Shown here: one piece after another, positions 11,502 to 22,848 of the stretch
How positions within the stretch are numbered: position 1 is the first letter of the stretch
How the letters are laid out: every line of letters starts with the position of its first letter
Source: Glycine soja
Lineage: Eukaryota > Streptophyta > Magnoliopsida > Fabales > Fabaceae
Assembly (NCBI RefSeq): GCF_004193775.1
Contig: NC_041020.1
Location: 10,299,198-10,363,197 of the forward strand
DNA: 64,000 nt
Direction of reading: 5' to 3'
Notes under the pieces: model-generated
Database searches by the model: none
What the model was told of the DNA's origin: nothing
The model's input: only the letters and a program-made list of their open reading frames with translations
Made by a program: the position numbers and the translations under genes

Positions 11502-11736
11502 TTCTCCCCCTTTTTGATGATGACAATCATTATCAAGCAAACTCTTTTTGGCATCATCAAAATCTGCATGATTCACATTCTCCCCCTTTTTAATGATGAC
11601 AATCATTATCAAGAAAACTCTTTTCGACATCATCAAAACCTGCATGATTCACATTCTCCCCTTTTTTGATGATGACAATCGTTGTCAACTGAATTCTTTT
11701 TGGCATCATCAAAACCTGAAACCTGCATGATTGACA
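11502..11736 (-). repeat. Three tandem PPT/LTR-end units
   Basis: Units start at 11502, 11578 and 11654 (76, 76 and 83 bp). Each begins TTCTCCCC and ends in a CATGATT-CACA-like word. The open frame at 11427-11645 spans them and is not a gene. Confidence 0.88.
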
Positions 11737-11741
11737 ATGAC

Positions 11742-12930
11742 TAATACTTCCCTTGGCATTAAGTAATATTCAAGTTTAGTATATGCATGATAAAAAGATA
11801 AACATAGCTTCACTATTGGAGAGAGTTGGTCAAAAGATTCCACTTGGCGAATAAACTATTGCAAAATTTTATGGACATAGTGATTGCTTGTACATCGAGA
11901 GATCAAAATGAAGAGGCCAATGAGTTAGCCCAAAGCACTTTAGGGTATAAACTTTAGAGGAAGATACTTAATTGGAAAAGTATCCTTTAGTTGATTATCT
12001 TCTATTGGATGCCGATAAAATAAATCACTAGCAAGATGAACTAATTTGGTATCTACAAGATCCTTCTCAAAAAGTAGATATGAAGATAAACCAGAGAACA
12101 TTGAAATAAGTGATAATTAATTTTTCTTTATTTCGATGATCTGTTGATGGTGTACTGCTCAAATGTATCAAAAAAGAAGAAGCTTTGAAAATTATGGGAG
12201 AAGTCCATGAAGGGATGTGTAGTTCATAGATCTAGATACAATATGAAGTGAACTATAAATCGATATGGTTATTATTGGCTAACAATTATTGAAGATTGTT
12301 TTCAATATGGTAAAAGGTGTGAGGAGTGTAAAAAACATGGCAATATACAAATAGTTCCTGTATATGAGTTTCATTTGATAATTAAACTGTGACCATTTAG
12401 AGGATAGGCTATGCATATCATTGGGAAGATTCATCCTCCATCATCTGAAAGGCATTCATTAATTTTAGTAGCAATGAATTATTTCACCAAATGAAGTAAA
12501 ACCAAAGTTGAACATTACTCAAGATGATGTAATTTGGTTAATTTGATATCAAATAATATGACAATTTGGTATTCCCCAAACAATCACCACAGATCAAGGA
12601 ACTATGTTTATAGGAGGAAAGGTGGTGCCATTTATGTAACAATTTGGGATCAAGTTAATCCATTCAACACCCTATTGTACACAAGCCCAAGCCAAAGCAA
12701 CCAACAAAACCTTGACTGATATGATTAAGGAGAACATGGAAGAAAAACCTTAACACAATTATTTTGTACAAAAAAAGTATATGTGACAAGTTCCTAACAA
12801 AACATCCAAAGTGTAACTTCCATTCATTTATATAATATATACTACTTGATAATGGTCTACAAATAGGAGCATTGACTCGTTGGAATGAAAAATTGATTGT
12901 AGAGTATGTGAGTCGACTTCAAGATTAAGA
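11742..12930 (+). pseudogene. Decayed Ty3/Tat-type integrase region
   Basis: This continues the pol remnant on the + strand. RNase H/linker words (NEEANELAQSTLGYKL) are at about 11910-11955, an integrase zinc-finger part CEECKKHGNIQ is at about 12318-12350, and the core start IIGKIHPPSSERHSLILVAM is at about 12420-12480. The catalytic Asp expected in the AIDLIG strand is His here, and the Asp of the DYFTKW strand is Asn. Stops interrupt throughout. The short open frame 12534-12719 is the decayed rest of the core with NNHHRSRNYVY in place of the usual TTDQGTMF region. It is not functional. Confidence 0.72.
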
Positions 12931-15070
12931 TAGGCACTCACAAACACTAGGTGAAGTATGCCTTTTTTCATTCGATAGTGGAAAATATATCAGGTCAAAA
13001 TTATTAATACATACATGGTTGATGGCTCTATTTCAATCGATGGATTTTTCATCCCTAAATTTTAGTAATTAATTATGTGGAATCTTCCAAAATTGTTAAG
13101 CAATTTGTTTCATTGTGAGAATTATCAATGGTTAATGTAAAGATGTATTTATAAAAAGAGATAAAAGCACACTTGGTTGAAATGAAAGGAGCACTCCTTG
13201 AGGCTTGAAATATACCACACTTGGTGCATGTGCATTCTTTTATTGACTTGTTACTCACTTTGCATTCTATTCTATTTGTACTCTAACACAATTATTTCTG
13301 GACCGATAGGGTCAACTCAGGGAACACATAAGACAAGAAATGATAAAAATGTTCATCAAGTTGCATTCATTTCCTAACCTCAACATAATTAAAATTAAAT
13401 TAATTATATTGATTCAATAATTAATTTTTTGTGAATATTTGAATTATTAATTTAGTTCAAGATAAACCTAAATTCAATTAATTTCATTTGTTTAATTTAG
13501 ATGATTTATCAAATTTTAACCTAAGACTCAAAATTTTAATTTAGTTACGTGATTAATATTTTAGTTGGTACATTTAGAACATAAATATTTATTTATATAT
13601 GTTATTTCTGTTGTGAAAAATTTCTAAGCTTGAAAACTTCGTTCACTTAGATGGCTATTATTTCAATGAGAAAAGAATGATAGTAAGGTGAAGGAAGTAT
13701 AAAAGATTAACTATTTAATCAAAAAATGTTATTTCGATAAAATAGTCTTTGAAGTTATCATATGCACTTAAAATGTTTTATTTTAACAAATTTTTTTTCG
13801 ATAACATTATTACACATGTGAAGAAAAAAGCACCGAGACGAAAAGATAAATTTGAATTCAAGATAGAGGTTATAGGGAATTGGTGAAAGGAATCTATTTG
13901 TACCAATGTCGAAATCATATAATTCAACTTTTATTATTAAAAGTCTATAAGTAAGACCTTTGGCGGCCATTTTTTGATGGATTGAATTACTACTACCCAA
14001 AATTTTGCACACCACTTATGCTACTCACACAAAAATGGCTCTCAGTTCGAAGGTAGTAGTGTATGTTCTCATCCCATTTAATTTTAATGAAATTTGTTTT
14101 TGTTTGTCTCGTTCCAATCCTTATTTATTCTCTAAACTCTTGTCTCGTTCCAATCCTTATTTATTCTCTAAACTTTACTTCTATTCAGTCTTCATTTCTT
14201 CCTAAAACCTTTACTTTTGACAATCTCTATTTCTTCTCTAAACTTTGCTTTTATCCAATCTCCATTGTTTATTACTATCAAAAGAATTATTAAAATTGTT
14301 ATAAGATGTATGACTAAACTTATCATCAACCTTATTACTATCACAAAACATTTCTGTCAAAACTACTATAATTTAAAACACTATCCAAGTTACTTCTACA
14401 AAAATTGTTACTATGTCTCTTAAGTTGAAAACTATAGTTACTTGTTGGAACGAAAAAGAACTTGCAATAGAAAATGAATTTTATGTCTCACACTTAAACA
14501 TTTATTTGTTGATAGAATCACTAGTAACAATTATTACTTGATACATATAAAACTCTCTTCGAAAACTATTTATAAATTTCATTGTTAACAATATATAATT
14601 AATATTATTAATAAATAAATAAATTGCATTTTAAATTTACAATAAACAGATAAATTGTGATATAATATTATTCTAATTATTAATATTTTTTAAATACAAA
14701 ATATAATTTAGAGATAGAGATAAAAGATAATAGACTGAAATAGATAAAGAACTAAAAAAATCAAGTATATAAAATGTAAGAGTAATGTATTAAATATACA
14801 TTCATATGAGACAAGAAAGAGAATATTAATAATGTCTAATTAAGAGAGTGAGAAGAAGAAGGGATTAAAAATCTCACTTTTAAAGTTTTGTATTTAATTT
14901 ATGATATTATAGTAAATTATTCACATTTTATAAAAAAAATCACATAATTTTTATCATAATAATTTTTTTGGGCTTTTTTTACCTTTAACACAAAAAAATA
15001 ATTGTTTTTTCCTTTTTCCTCAAAAAATATATTGTGGGAAAGATAGAGGGAGGGACGAAAACAAGCAATT
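12931..15070. other. AT-rich spacer with no recognised gene
   Basis: I find no protein domain in this stretch. The open frames at 13073-13258, 13758-14015 and 14005-14423 are short and have no conserved motif. Two tandem copies of a 36-bp unit lie at 14105-14176. The rest is simple AT-rich DNA. Confidence 0.6.
14105..14176. repeat. Tandem duplication of 36 bp
   Basis: The unit TGTCTCGTTCCAATCC... ending CTCTAAACTCT is present twice in a row, with further loose copies of TTTCTTCTCTAAACTTTGC downstream near 14228-14250. Confidence 0.85.
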
Positions 15071-15071
15071 A

Positions 15072-15440
15072 TGAGTGTGTTTGGCAAAATGTTTTAGCTA
15101 GTTTCTTGCTTTTTCTACCAACAAAAAATTTAGGTTGACTATTTGGTAAAAGAGTTTTTTTAAATAGCTTATAGCGTTTTTTGAAATGCTACTTGAACTA
15201 ACGTTTTTTAAAATGTTAGCTTCTAGCTTTTTATATTTATTAGATTTTCTTTTTAGTTTTTTTCATTTAAGGTAACATTTTATGTCCATTTATGTAATTT
15301 TATATTTTACAGCTACTTCGGCAGATAATTTTACCAAACACTTGTGATTTAATAAGATAATTTTTCAACTTCCAACTAGCTTTTAGCTAGGCTTTTAGAT
15401 TTGAGCTAGCTTTCCACAAGTTTTGTCAAACATAACCTAT
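15072..15440. mobile_element. MITE-like element with GTTTGGCAAAA ends
   Basis: The left end has GTGTTTGGCAAAAT and the right end ATTTTGTCAAACA-like sequence (TTTTGTCAAACATAAC), which are inverted repeats with few mismatches. The interior has internal inverted words (AGCTAG, TTTTAGCTAG). There is no coding sequence. No convincing target duplication was found, so exact limits and superfamily are open. Confidence 0.5.
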
Positions 15441-15737
15441 ATTTGAGGAGAAATAAATATTTTTTTTCAAAATAATAATGTGAGATTAATGAGTTTTAGA
15501 CTTGAATAATTAAATTAATGTAGATTTCTTAACACGAAAAAACAACTTGTATATATTTACAAAATAAAGGTGTGAGTGTTAAGTGTAAGTTTTATATACT
15601 TATCTATTAATGTGAAGGTTTTTCTTTTTTGGTCAATGAAGTTTGTTATGTTATTAACTAATTATAAATCATCATTATGTATGACTTTTAAATAATATAA
15701 AATAGGTCATCCATTGACTCAGTATAAAATAGTTTTA

Positions 15738-15966
15738 TATAATCATCCAATCACATAATCATATGTGTGACAACATTACTGAGGTTACTATCGAAAGCTA
15801 CTAGGATCCCAAATAATTTTGGAGAACATGGCACAATCCTTGGTCATTCTTGAAGAGACACAATTCATCCAATCACATAATCATGTATGTGACAACACTA
15901 CCGAGGTTACTATCAAAAGCTACTAGGATCCCCAATAATTTTACAGAACATTGCACAATCCTAAAT
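15738..15966. repeat. Direct duplication of about 100 bp
   Basis: ATCCAATCACATAATCAT...ACTAGGATCCC...CACAATCCT occurs at about 15744-15840 and again at about 15866-15964, separated by about 25 bp, with several substitutions. Confidence 0.85.
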
Positions 15967-15969
15967 ATT

Positions 15970-16990
15970 GGTAATTAATTCAAATAGATGGGGGTATTTT
16001 GTTGATTGAAAAATTAATAAAAACAAAACAAAAAATTCAATAAAAATCTAAAACAAATTCAAATAAAATCAACCCAAGGATTGAAGCTCTAGTAAAATCA
16101 TCACGGTTCCAAAATTATAAGATTAATTGATGATCATGCAATCCAAAAAGAGATCTTAAGATAATCATATCACATGTATTTATAAAATTTGAGAAAACAA
16201 TAGCTTTCCCAAATTTACCTTAATTCAAGCACATGACTTGGCAAGCAATCAATCAATCAACTCAAATACAAGTTCATGAGATAATCATCTCACCTATATT
16301 ATGGAAAAATTGAGAAAATAATCACATTCTTGGATTTAACCGAATTCAAGCACAAAACATATTGGAAAGCAACCAATCGATTATTATAGGATTAACCAAC
16401 CATATTCCTTTCTAGAATTCAATTCTCTAAACCTAATCATGGTTATACATTAAAGACAGAAATAGGGAATGCACATATTACAAATTCAAAGTTTAAGCAC
16501 AGAGGAACTCAAATTTACTGTAGTCTTGGGAACTCTTGGATTGAAAAACAAATTTAGCTCACCATGGACATTTTCATTGAAAGCTTCAAAATAGAAAATT
16601 GCATAAAAGAGGAGGAAGAAAGAGACAAAAGATGACAAAAACTTTTAATTAAAACTCGCAGCATTGTTCATTATTATCCATTACATAGGTTCCTATTTAT
16701 AGGAAAGTAAAAAATATAAATCCCAAACAAATTCTAATCTTATCTTACCTGAAGATAAGATAAAATAAAATAAAATATTAATTCTAATAGAGAAAATAAA
16801 TCTTAATAAGATGGAATCCCTAGCCTAATATGGAAGCAATTCTAAAGATAAGAAAACATATGCTAGTGATATTAACTCTAAATCTCAATTATCAATACCA
16901 AATATACCAAGATATCTTCAAATATCTTTTGATAAATCTCACTCATAAAATCCAAAAATCTACTTAAAATTTTAATTGGGCCACTAAATA
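15970..16990 (-). other. LTR-like non-coding stretch, unassigned
   Basis: No coding sequence is seen. A TATA-like CTATAAATAGG reads on the - strand near 16692-16703, and GATAAGATAAAATAAAAT repeats near 16750-16775 resemble the TCTTATCTTATC words of the solo LTR at 19782-20860. It may be an old LTR in - orientation. I could not find termini or a target duplication. Confidence 0.3.
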
Positions 16991-16994
16991 CAAA

Positions 16995-19085
16995 TTAGGC
17001 CCAAAAATGCTAAAGTTGAAAATACAAGTGCAGGGCTGCAGTATTGAAACTCAAATCCAACCTAAAGATGTTCTAGCTTGCATAAAAGTCACTAATGAAA
17101 TAAAGGAGATGTGGAACATTGCTCTTACTTTGCAGGAAAGTTTGATGAAGAAATCAACCTTTGGAATAGATGAGAGGGATGAGGAAGACGTGGAAGTTGG
17201 TGAAAAAAGGAAAAACACTGAAGGTGGATGCTCTCAACATTTTTAAGAAGGCAACACTCACACAATCCAAAGTTGATTTTATATTTAGGAAGAATGATTG
17301 AGAGGCAGCACATATAAATATTGCAAGGTTCTACTACCTTCATGCCATTCCATTCAATGTGGCAAAGAGTAAAGTATTTGCCAAAATGATTGAATCAATA
17401 GCAAAACACGGCTCGGGACTTAAGAAGTGTTCTTACCATGACATTAGGGTGAAGTACTTGAAAGAAGAGGTTAAGTCTAGAAATACATATTTGGAAGCAC
17501 ATAGATCCACATGGAAGAAAACAAGGTGCACTACAGTGTTTGATGGCTAGACCAACAAGAGGTGGAGGACAATACTGACTTTTTTGGTTAACAGTCTGAA
17601 AGGCACAATGTTTTTGAAGTCCATTGATGCATCTATTATATCAAAGACAACAAATAAGATATTTGAGATGATGGATGATATTGTTGAAGATGTAGGCAAA
17701 GAGAACATTGTCCAAGTTGTGACGAGGAATGCTGCAAATTACAAAGCTGCAAGTAGAATGTTGATGGGGAAAAAAGGACAAGGTTTTATTGGACTACTTG
17801 TGCAGCACACTGTATTGATTTGATGATGGAAGAATTTGAAAATAAAATCCCCATTCTTCAAGAGACAATTCCCAAGGCTAGTAGGATTGCAACATATATT
17901 TATTCAAGGGCTATTCTCATTTCTATACTACAACACTTTACAAATGGAAGAGAATTGGTAAGGTCGGGCTTGACTCATTTTGGCACATCTTTTATTGCTT
18001 TATGGTGCCTTCATGAGAATAAGATTGCTTTGATTAAAATGTTCATAAGTGATCAATGGAAGAACAACAAGTTTGTAAAGACAAAATATGAGAGATTGAT
18101 TGAGGATGTGATTTTGGACAAAGAGTTTTGGAAAAATATTGTAATCAGTCTAAGGGGTGCATCTCCTTTAATCATAGTGCTTCAAAATGGTTGACTCGGA
18201 TGAGAAACCAGCCATGGGGTATCTTTAAGAGACAATGGACGAAGCTAAGGAGAATATCCAACATGAATTGAATTATGAGAAAAGAAGGTATTATTTTTCA
18301 TTTGTGGCTATGTTTATAATTGTCTACTATTTTGTGGTCTTGATTTCAAAAGCAAGATCTAATTCAACTTTTTTTTTAAGTTGAGATGATATGGAATATC
18401 ATTGGTTCAAGATAGGACAACCAACTCTAGAGGCCATTGCATGTTACTGCCTATTATCTTAACCCTGAATTGCATTATAGACCTAATTTTAAAGTTGATT
18501 TCGAAGTTAAAAAATGTCTAATTACATGTATACAAAGGATGGTGCAAGATCCTGATGCACTAACTTTGATTAATATTCAAATGGAAGATTTCAAGAATCA
18601 AAGGAAGTTCTTTGGTGATCCAATGTCCATTAGGGAAGTTGGTAGGAAACCTCCAGCAGAATGGTGGGAGACTTATGGAGATGACCATCCAGAGCTCCAA
18701 AAGTTTTCCATTTGTGTCTTGAGTTTGACATGCAACTCTTTCAGATGTTATCATAATTGGAGTGCATTTGAGATGGTAGGTAGAATTTGAATTGTAAAAC
18801 ACATAGTAGTAGTTATAGCTGAGTTGAGTACTTGAGTTGTTTATCATATTTGTATTTGAATTTATTTAGGTCCACACAAAGAAAATTAATCATTTGAAAA
18901 AAAAAAATACAATGAATGATGTTGTTTTTGTCAGGACTAATTCAAAATTGGTTAACCAAATGCTTGAAGATATTCCATCTAATGGTGAATAGATTTTGGA
19001 AAGCGATGAAGAAGTGTTAGGTCTGGAAGATCCACTAAACTTGACAGCCTACCACACCTTAGTTTTGATGTTTACAAAAGTATAA
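16995..19085 (+). pseudogene. hAT-superfamily transposase, broken
   Basis: The reading, with several frame changes, gives CIKVTNEIKEMW (the linker after a BED zinc finger that is missing), a DUF659-like region (FLVNSLKGTMFLKSIDAS, ENIVQVVTRNAANYKAAS, then YWTTCAAHCIDLMMEEF), the helical middle (HFGTSFIALWCLHENK), and the hAT dimerisation region PAEWWETYGDDHPELQKF with LTCNSF and HNWSAFEMV at about 18650-18780. A small intron-like gap precedes VHTKKINHLKK at about 18870, and the tail continues to about 19085. A TAG replaces the Trp expected after FDG near 17549. The protein would bind element ends and cut DNA in the nucleus. No TIRs were identified around it. Confidence 0.82.
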
Positions 19086-19781
19086 ATTGTTGATAAACTA
19101 ATGAGTTGTTGTTAAGTGCATAGGACCATCTTCGTAAAAGAGCTTAATCATTATAATATCAACATCTATAACTCTAGTAAGTTATGTTCGTACTTAAAGT
19201 GGAAAACATTTTGTTAATATATATCTCGCGTCCAACACGCTGTAAAATTAATTGCATCCACTTATTGTGAAATTCGGTGTCTATACACTCAGTTGTTTTT
19301 TTACTCACATCCACTTTATATATATCACTTACATACTCATTTTTATACACTTAAAAGTGACATTTAGCCAAGTACGAAAAGACAAATGTTAGCCGCAAGG
19401 GAAGTGCACGATCTCTCTTTACAAAATTCAGTTTTATGTCTCTTTATTTGAATTGTTAACATTTGAATTTAAGGAAAGGACAACATAGAAGAGGATAAAA
19501 AGGTATTTACATAATATTCTTCTAGAGGTCATTTTCAACGCAGAAGAGGAGCACACGCTGTTGTTTTTACTGTTATTCATTTCCTCTCCAATCAGAGTAT
19601 GGCATGTTGCCTTGCCTCTAAATGTGAGACAACGGTCAATTAAGGCTCAGCGCAAATCCCATAATGGATCCTTCATTGAAGTCTATAAAAGGCAACCTCT
19701 ACCCAAAAGCAGATCATAGAAAAAACACAATAGCAACAAGCAAAATCTCTGAAGCAAAACTCTGCAAAATCATTAGACGAT
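19086..19781. other. Spacer with no recognised gene
   Basis: No domain or repeat family is recognised. A TATA-like CTATAAAAGGC at 19683-19693 followed by AGCAACAAGCAAAATC resembles a plant promoter start, but it is cut at 19781 by the solo LTR and no coding sequence follows. It may be the promoter of whatever the LTR interrupted. Confidence 0.35.
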
Positions 19782-20860
19782 TGATGTGCCATTATTTTCT
19801 CCTATTTCTTAACCCTTTTTGCACCATTTTAATTACTGATTAGTCTTGATTATCAAATTAATTATGCGGTTTTGTCATTTGGGCCTATTGGACTAATTTT
19901 GTGTTTTTAATTTAATTTCAGGAGAATTATAAGCAATTGGGCTTGAATCCAGAATTGGGCTTGGACTTGAAGAGAGAAGACAATTTTATCAAATCTTATC
20001 TTATCTAGATCAAATCTAATCTAGATATTATTTCATCTAGATCTTATCTTATCTTATCTTATTTCATCTAGATTTTAATTTTATCAAATCTTATCTTGTC
20101 TAGATTTTATTTTATTTATGGGCTTGGACTTAAAATAGATTTGTAAGCTTTGGGGCTGAAAATATATAACAACACCAAGGCTCTACTTTTAGCTCTCCTC
20201 TTTCGTTTTTAGTTTTAGGCTTCTCTTCTTCTTTTAGACACTTTTTCATTTTGCAATTCCAGTTTTTACTTTTCGTTTTAGCAATAAAATTTCGTTCTCT
20301 ATTGATTAATGGAAGGCTAAGTCTCCAGTGTTGTTTTCTCTTGAGGATCAAGCACAGTTCTCTTTGAGGTTCTATTATTACTATTAAATTCTGATCAGTT
20401 TTTCCTCTTCACCAATTACTCTGTATTTGTTGCTATTGATTCATGCATGCTTAGTGCTTGATTAATTGTCTCTGCGCTTAATTTACGTTCATGATTAACT
20501 GGTGTATGTGTTGCTTAATCACATAATGAATGCCTTATGTTAAATTTCACTTAGTAATTTAATTTAGGGTTGGATTAAGTGGTTGAACTGATAAAGGATA
20601 AACTCTCGTAACCTAGGATAAGAGACTTGCTTGTGAATCAAGGGGAAACAACGTGTTTTAATTCTGATATTTTCTAATTCAATTTTACTCGCTGTTTAAT
20701 TTACAAAAGCAAACAACCCCCCCCCCCCCCAATTCGTTACTGTTTTATTACTATCTGTTATGAACGTTTGGTTGATCATTGCTCGTTGAGAGACGACCTA
20801 GGATCACTTCCTAGATACTGCATTTTTAATGTTTATTTGATTCGGGTACGGCCTCGATCA
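19782..20860 (+). mobile_element. Solo LTR, 1.08 kb, TGATGTGCC...CTCGATCA family
   Basis: The LTR starts TGATGTGCCATT and ends GGCCTCGATCA. It is flanked by the 5-bp direct repeat ACGAT (19777-19781 and 20861-20865). It contains a TATCTTATCT-type array near 19990-20100, a TATA-like AATATATAACA near 20160, and a 15-C run at 20717-20731. A very similar copy in the opposite orientation starts at 63723 and leaves the window. It has no open frame of interest. Confidence 0.9.
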
Positions 20861-21139
20861 ACGATACACTTGAGTTTATACTATCTATCCTTTGCTAAGC
20901 AAAGTTATTTGTATTCAAGCTTATACTGTTTATTCACTCTTTGAGTGTTGTTGAATTATTGTATTCATTCAAACTTTTGTTTGTGAAAGTCAAGAGTGAC
21001 TTAGTGTTAAATAATACTTGGATATTCTTAGATAAGAATGAGTTTAAGGGTGTGCTAGAAGTGGCTAGAAGAATACTTGTATAGCCAGAAGTAGCAAGAA
21101 AAAAATATTTGTTTTGTAATCAAAGTTTTGATTAGTGGA
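20861..21139 (+). other. Flank between two solo LTRs
   Basis: No gene is present. Together with 22849-23170 it looks like one older LTR interrupted by the solo LTR at 21140-22843: the right side has GTGAACCAATATAAATC and a pyrimidine-rich ATTCAACCCTTCCCCCC. Confidence 0.35.
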
Positions 21140-21424
21140 TGTGGAAGTAATGCTTTCCAAGATTATTTTGATGATGCCAAAAACTCAAGTCAAGAATCAA
21201 GAGTCAAGCAAGTTTCAAGAATCAAAGAGTCGTTCAATCAAAGCAAGTTTCAAGAATCATAGAGTCGTTCAATCAAGATTCAAGATTCAAGATTGAAGTA
21301 AAGAATCAAGAGAAGACTCAATTAAGATAAGTATTAAAAGAGTTTTTCAAAATATTGAATAGCACAATTTTGTTCAAGAGAATTTTTCAAAGAAAAATCT
21401 TTTACAAAGAGTTTTACTCTCTGA

Positions 21425-21731
21425 TAATCGATTACCTGAAGGCAGTAATCGATTACCAGTAGCCAACATTCTTTTCAAACTGATTTACAAAGTTGTAATC
21501 GATTACCATAATCATGTAATCGATTACCAATGTTTTAAAATGTTAGATTTCAAATTTCAAGAGTCACAACTTGTGATAAAACATTTTCAAATCATTTCAA
21601 ACTTGTGTAATCAATTACACAATACTTGTAATCGATTACCAGTGTTTCTAAACGTTTTGTTTTTCAAATTTAAACATGAAGAGTCACATCTGTTGATGTG
21701 TAATCGATTACACTACAATGATAATCGATTA
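21425..21731 (+). promoter_or_regulatory. Seven TAATCGATTA palindromes upstream of a TATA box
   Basis: Perfect copies start at 21425, 21446, 21496, 21517, 21629, 21701 and 21722, with a variant TAATCAATTA near 21608. They come in four pairs and lie about 230-540 bp upstream of CTATAAATA (21964-21972). The word has inverted TAAT cores, like homeodomain sites; binding is inference. Confidence 0.6.
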
Positions 21732-22129
21732 CCAATGACTTATTTTGAAAAATAAATTACCAAAAGTCACAATTCTTAAAGTGACTTGTTTCTAAAGATT
21801 TTTTCAAAAGTCACAACTTTTAAAGTAACTAGTTTTCAAAAGAGTCACAACTTTTAAAGTGACTAGTTTTCAAAAGAGTCACAACTTTTAAAAAGTGACT
21901 AGTTTTGAAGAAATTGCCAAGAGTCACAACTTTTAACTTGTGTTTTCAAGAGCCATCAAGTGGCTATAAATATGTGACCATGACATGAATTTTAAAAAAC
22001 AACTTTCAAATTTCTTTCATTCATTCAAAGCATTCTTCTAAGAGTTTTTGTTCAAAACTTTCTTTATTCAAGAAAAGTTCATTGGCCAAAAACTTGTGCT
22101 ATTCTTCTTTTTCATTCCTTCTTCCTCTT

Positions 22130-22500
22130 GCCAAAAGATTCAAAGGACTAACCGCCTAAGAATTCTTTTGTTTCTTCCTTCTTCCTCTTTTCAAAAGATT
22201 CAAAGGACTAACCGCCTGTGAATTCTTTTGATTCTTCCTCTTCCCTTTAAACAAAAGATTTCAAAAGACTAACCGCCTGAGATATCTTTTGTTTCCCCTT
22301 ACAAAGATTCAAGGGACTAATCGCTTGAGAATTCTTTGTCTTAACACATTGGAGGGTACATCCTTTATGGTACAAGTAGAGGGTACATCTACTAGGGTTG
22401 TAATACTGAGAACAAGAGAGGGTACATCTCTTGTGGATCAGTTCAAGTAGAGGGTACATCCACTTGGTTGTTCAAAGAGAACAAGGGAGGGTACATCCCT
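22130..22500 (+). repeat. Two internal short tandem arrays of the LTR
   Basis: About four units of AAAGATTCAAAGGACTAACCGCCTG with intervening TTCTTTTGTTTCTTCC (22130-22335) are followed by five units with GAGGGTACATC (22343-22490). Both arrays are kept in the copies at 42110-42480 and 55860-56290, with different unit numbers. Confidence 0.85.
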
Positions 22501-22848
22501 TGTGGATCTTTTCTTGTAAAGGATTTTACAAGGTTATTGGAAATCTCAAGAACCGGGGGTTGCTTAGAGACTAGACATAGGCACGGGTTGTAGCCGAACC
22601 AGTATAAATCTTGTGTTTGTCTTCTTCTTCCCTACACTCTTTATCTTTCCACTATGTACTTTTTATTTCCGCTTTACTTTTGTTTAAGTTATTGTTTCTG
22701 TTCTTTACTTTCTCATAACTTAGTAGTAAAGCCTAATTGAATCTAGTAACATTAAGAAGGATAAATTTTTAATTAGTCAAGACACGTTCATAATTAATTC
22801 AACCCCCCCCTTCTTAATTATTTCGAGGTCACTTGATCCAACAGTGGA

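Larger units (their letters stand above)
7060..11736 (-). mobile_element. Ty1/copia Sirevirus-like element, gag-only deletion derivative
   Basis: The element is complete at its ends: LTRs 7060-8293 and 10358-11736, target duplication ATGAC, a tRNA-iMet-type primer site at 10342-10355, and a polypurine tract at 8294-8308. Its orientation is -. The internal region is only about 2.1 kb and encodes gag and the start of protease (10304 to about 9060). Integrase, reverse transcriptase and RNase H are missing, so it could only have moved with help from a full copy. More than one polypurine-like tract before the 3' LTR and a UBN2-type gag fit the Sirevirus group. It sits inside the Tat-type pol remnant. 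Confidence 0.88.
10358..11736 (-). repeat. 5' LTR of the copia element
   Basis: This 1379-bp LTR is followed by ATGAC at 11737-11741. It has the same modules as the left LTR: a GAA run (10445-10470), the GGTTCGGCCAC block, a TATA-like CTATAAATAGG on the - strand near 10907-10920, TAATCGATTA palindromes from about 10987 to 11277, and three terminal units instead of two. Its open frames on either strand are not conserved. Confidence 0.9.
21140..22843 (+). mobile_element. Sirevirus-type solo LTR, 1.7 kb
   Basis: The LTR starts TGTGGAAGTAATG and ends CTTGATCCAACA. The 5-bp direct repeat GTGGA flanks it (21135-21139 and 22844-22848). Modules in order are: CAAGATTCAAG-rich start, TAATCGATTA palindromes (21425-21731), AGTCACAACTTTTAAAGTGACT repeats (21800-21900), TATA box CTATAAATA at 21964-21972, AAAGATTCAAAGGACTAACCGCCTG repeats (22130-22330), GAGGGTACATC repeats (22340-22500), the conserved GCCGAACCAGTATAAATC block and a C-rich end. 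The - strand LTRs of the copia element at 7060 share the later blocks, which ties this family to copia. Confidence 0.9.

Noticed and set aside
20717..20731. Poly-C tract as telomere-like or assembly-gap filler
   Set aside because: It is a homopolymer inside an LTR and is present in the relative at 63852-63864. No TTTAGGG repeats occur.
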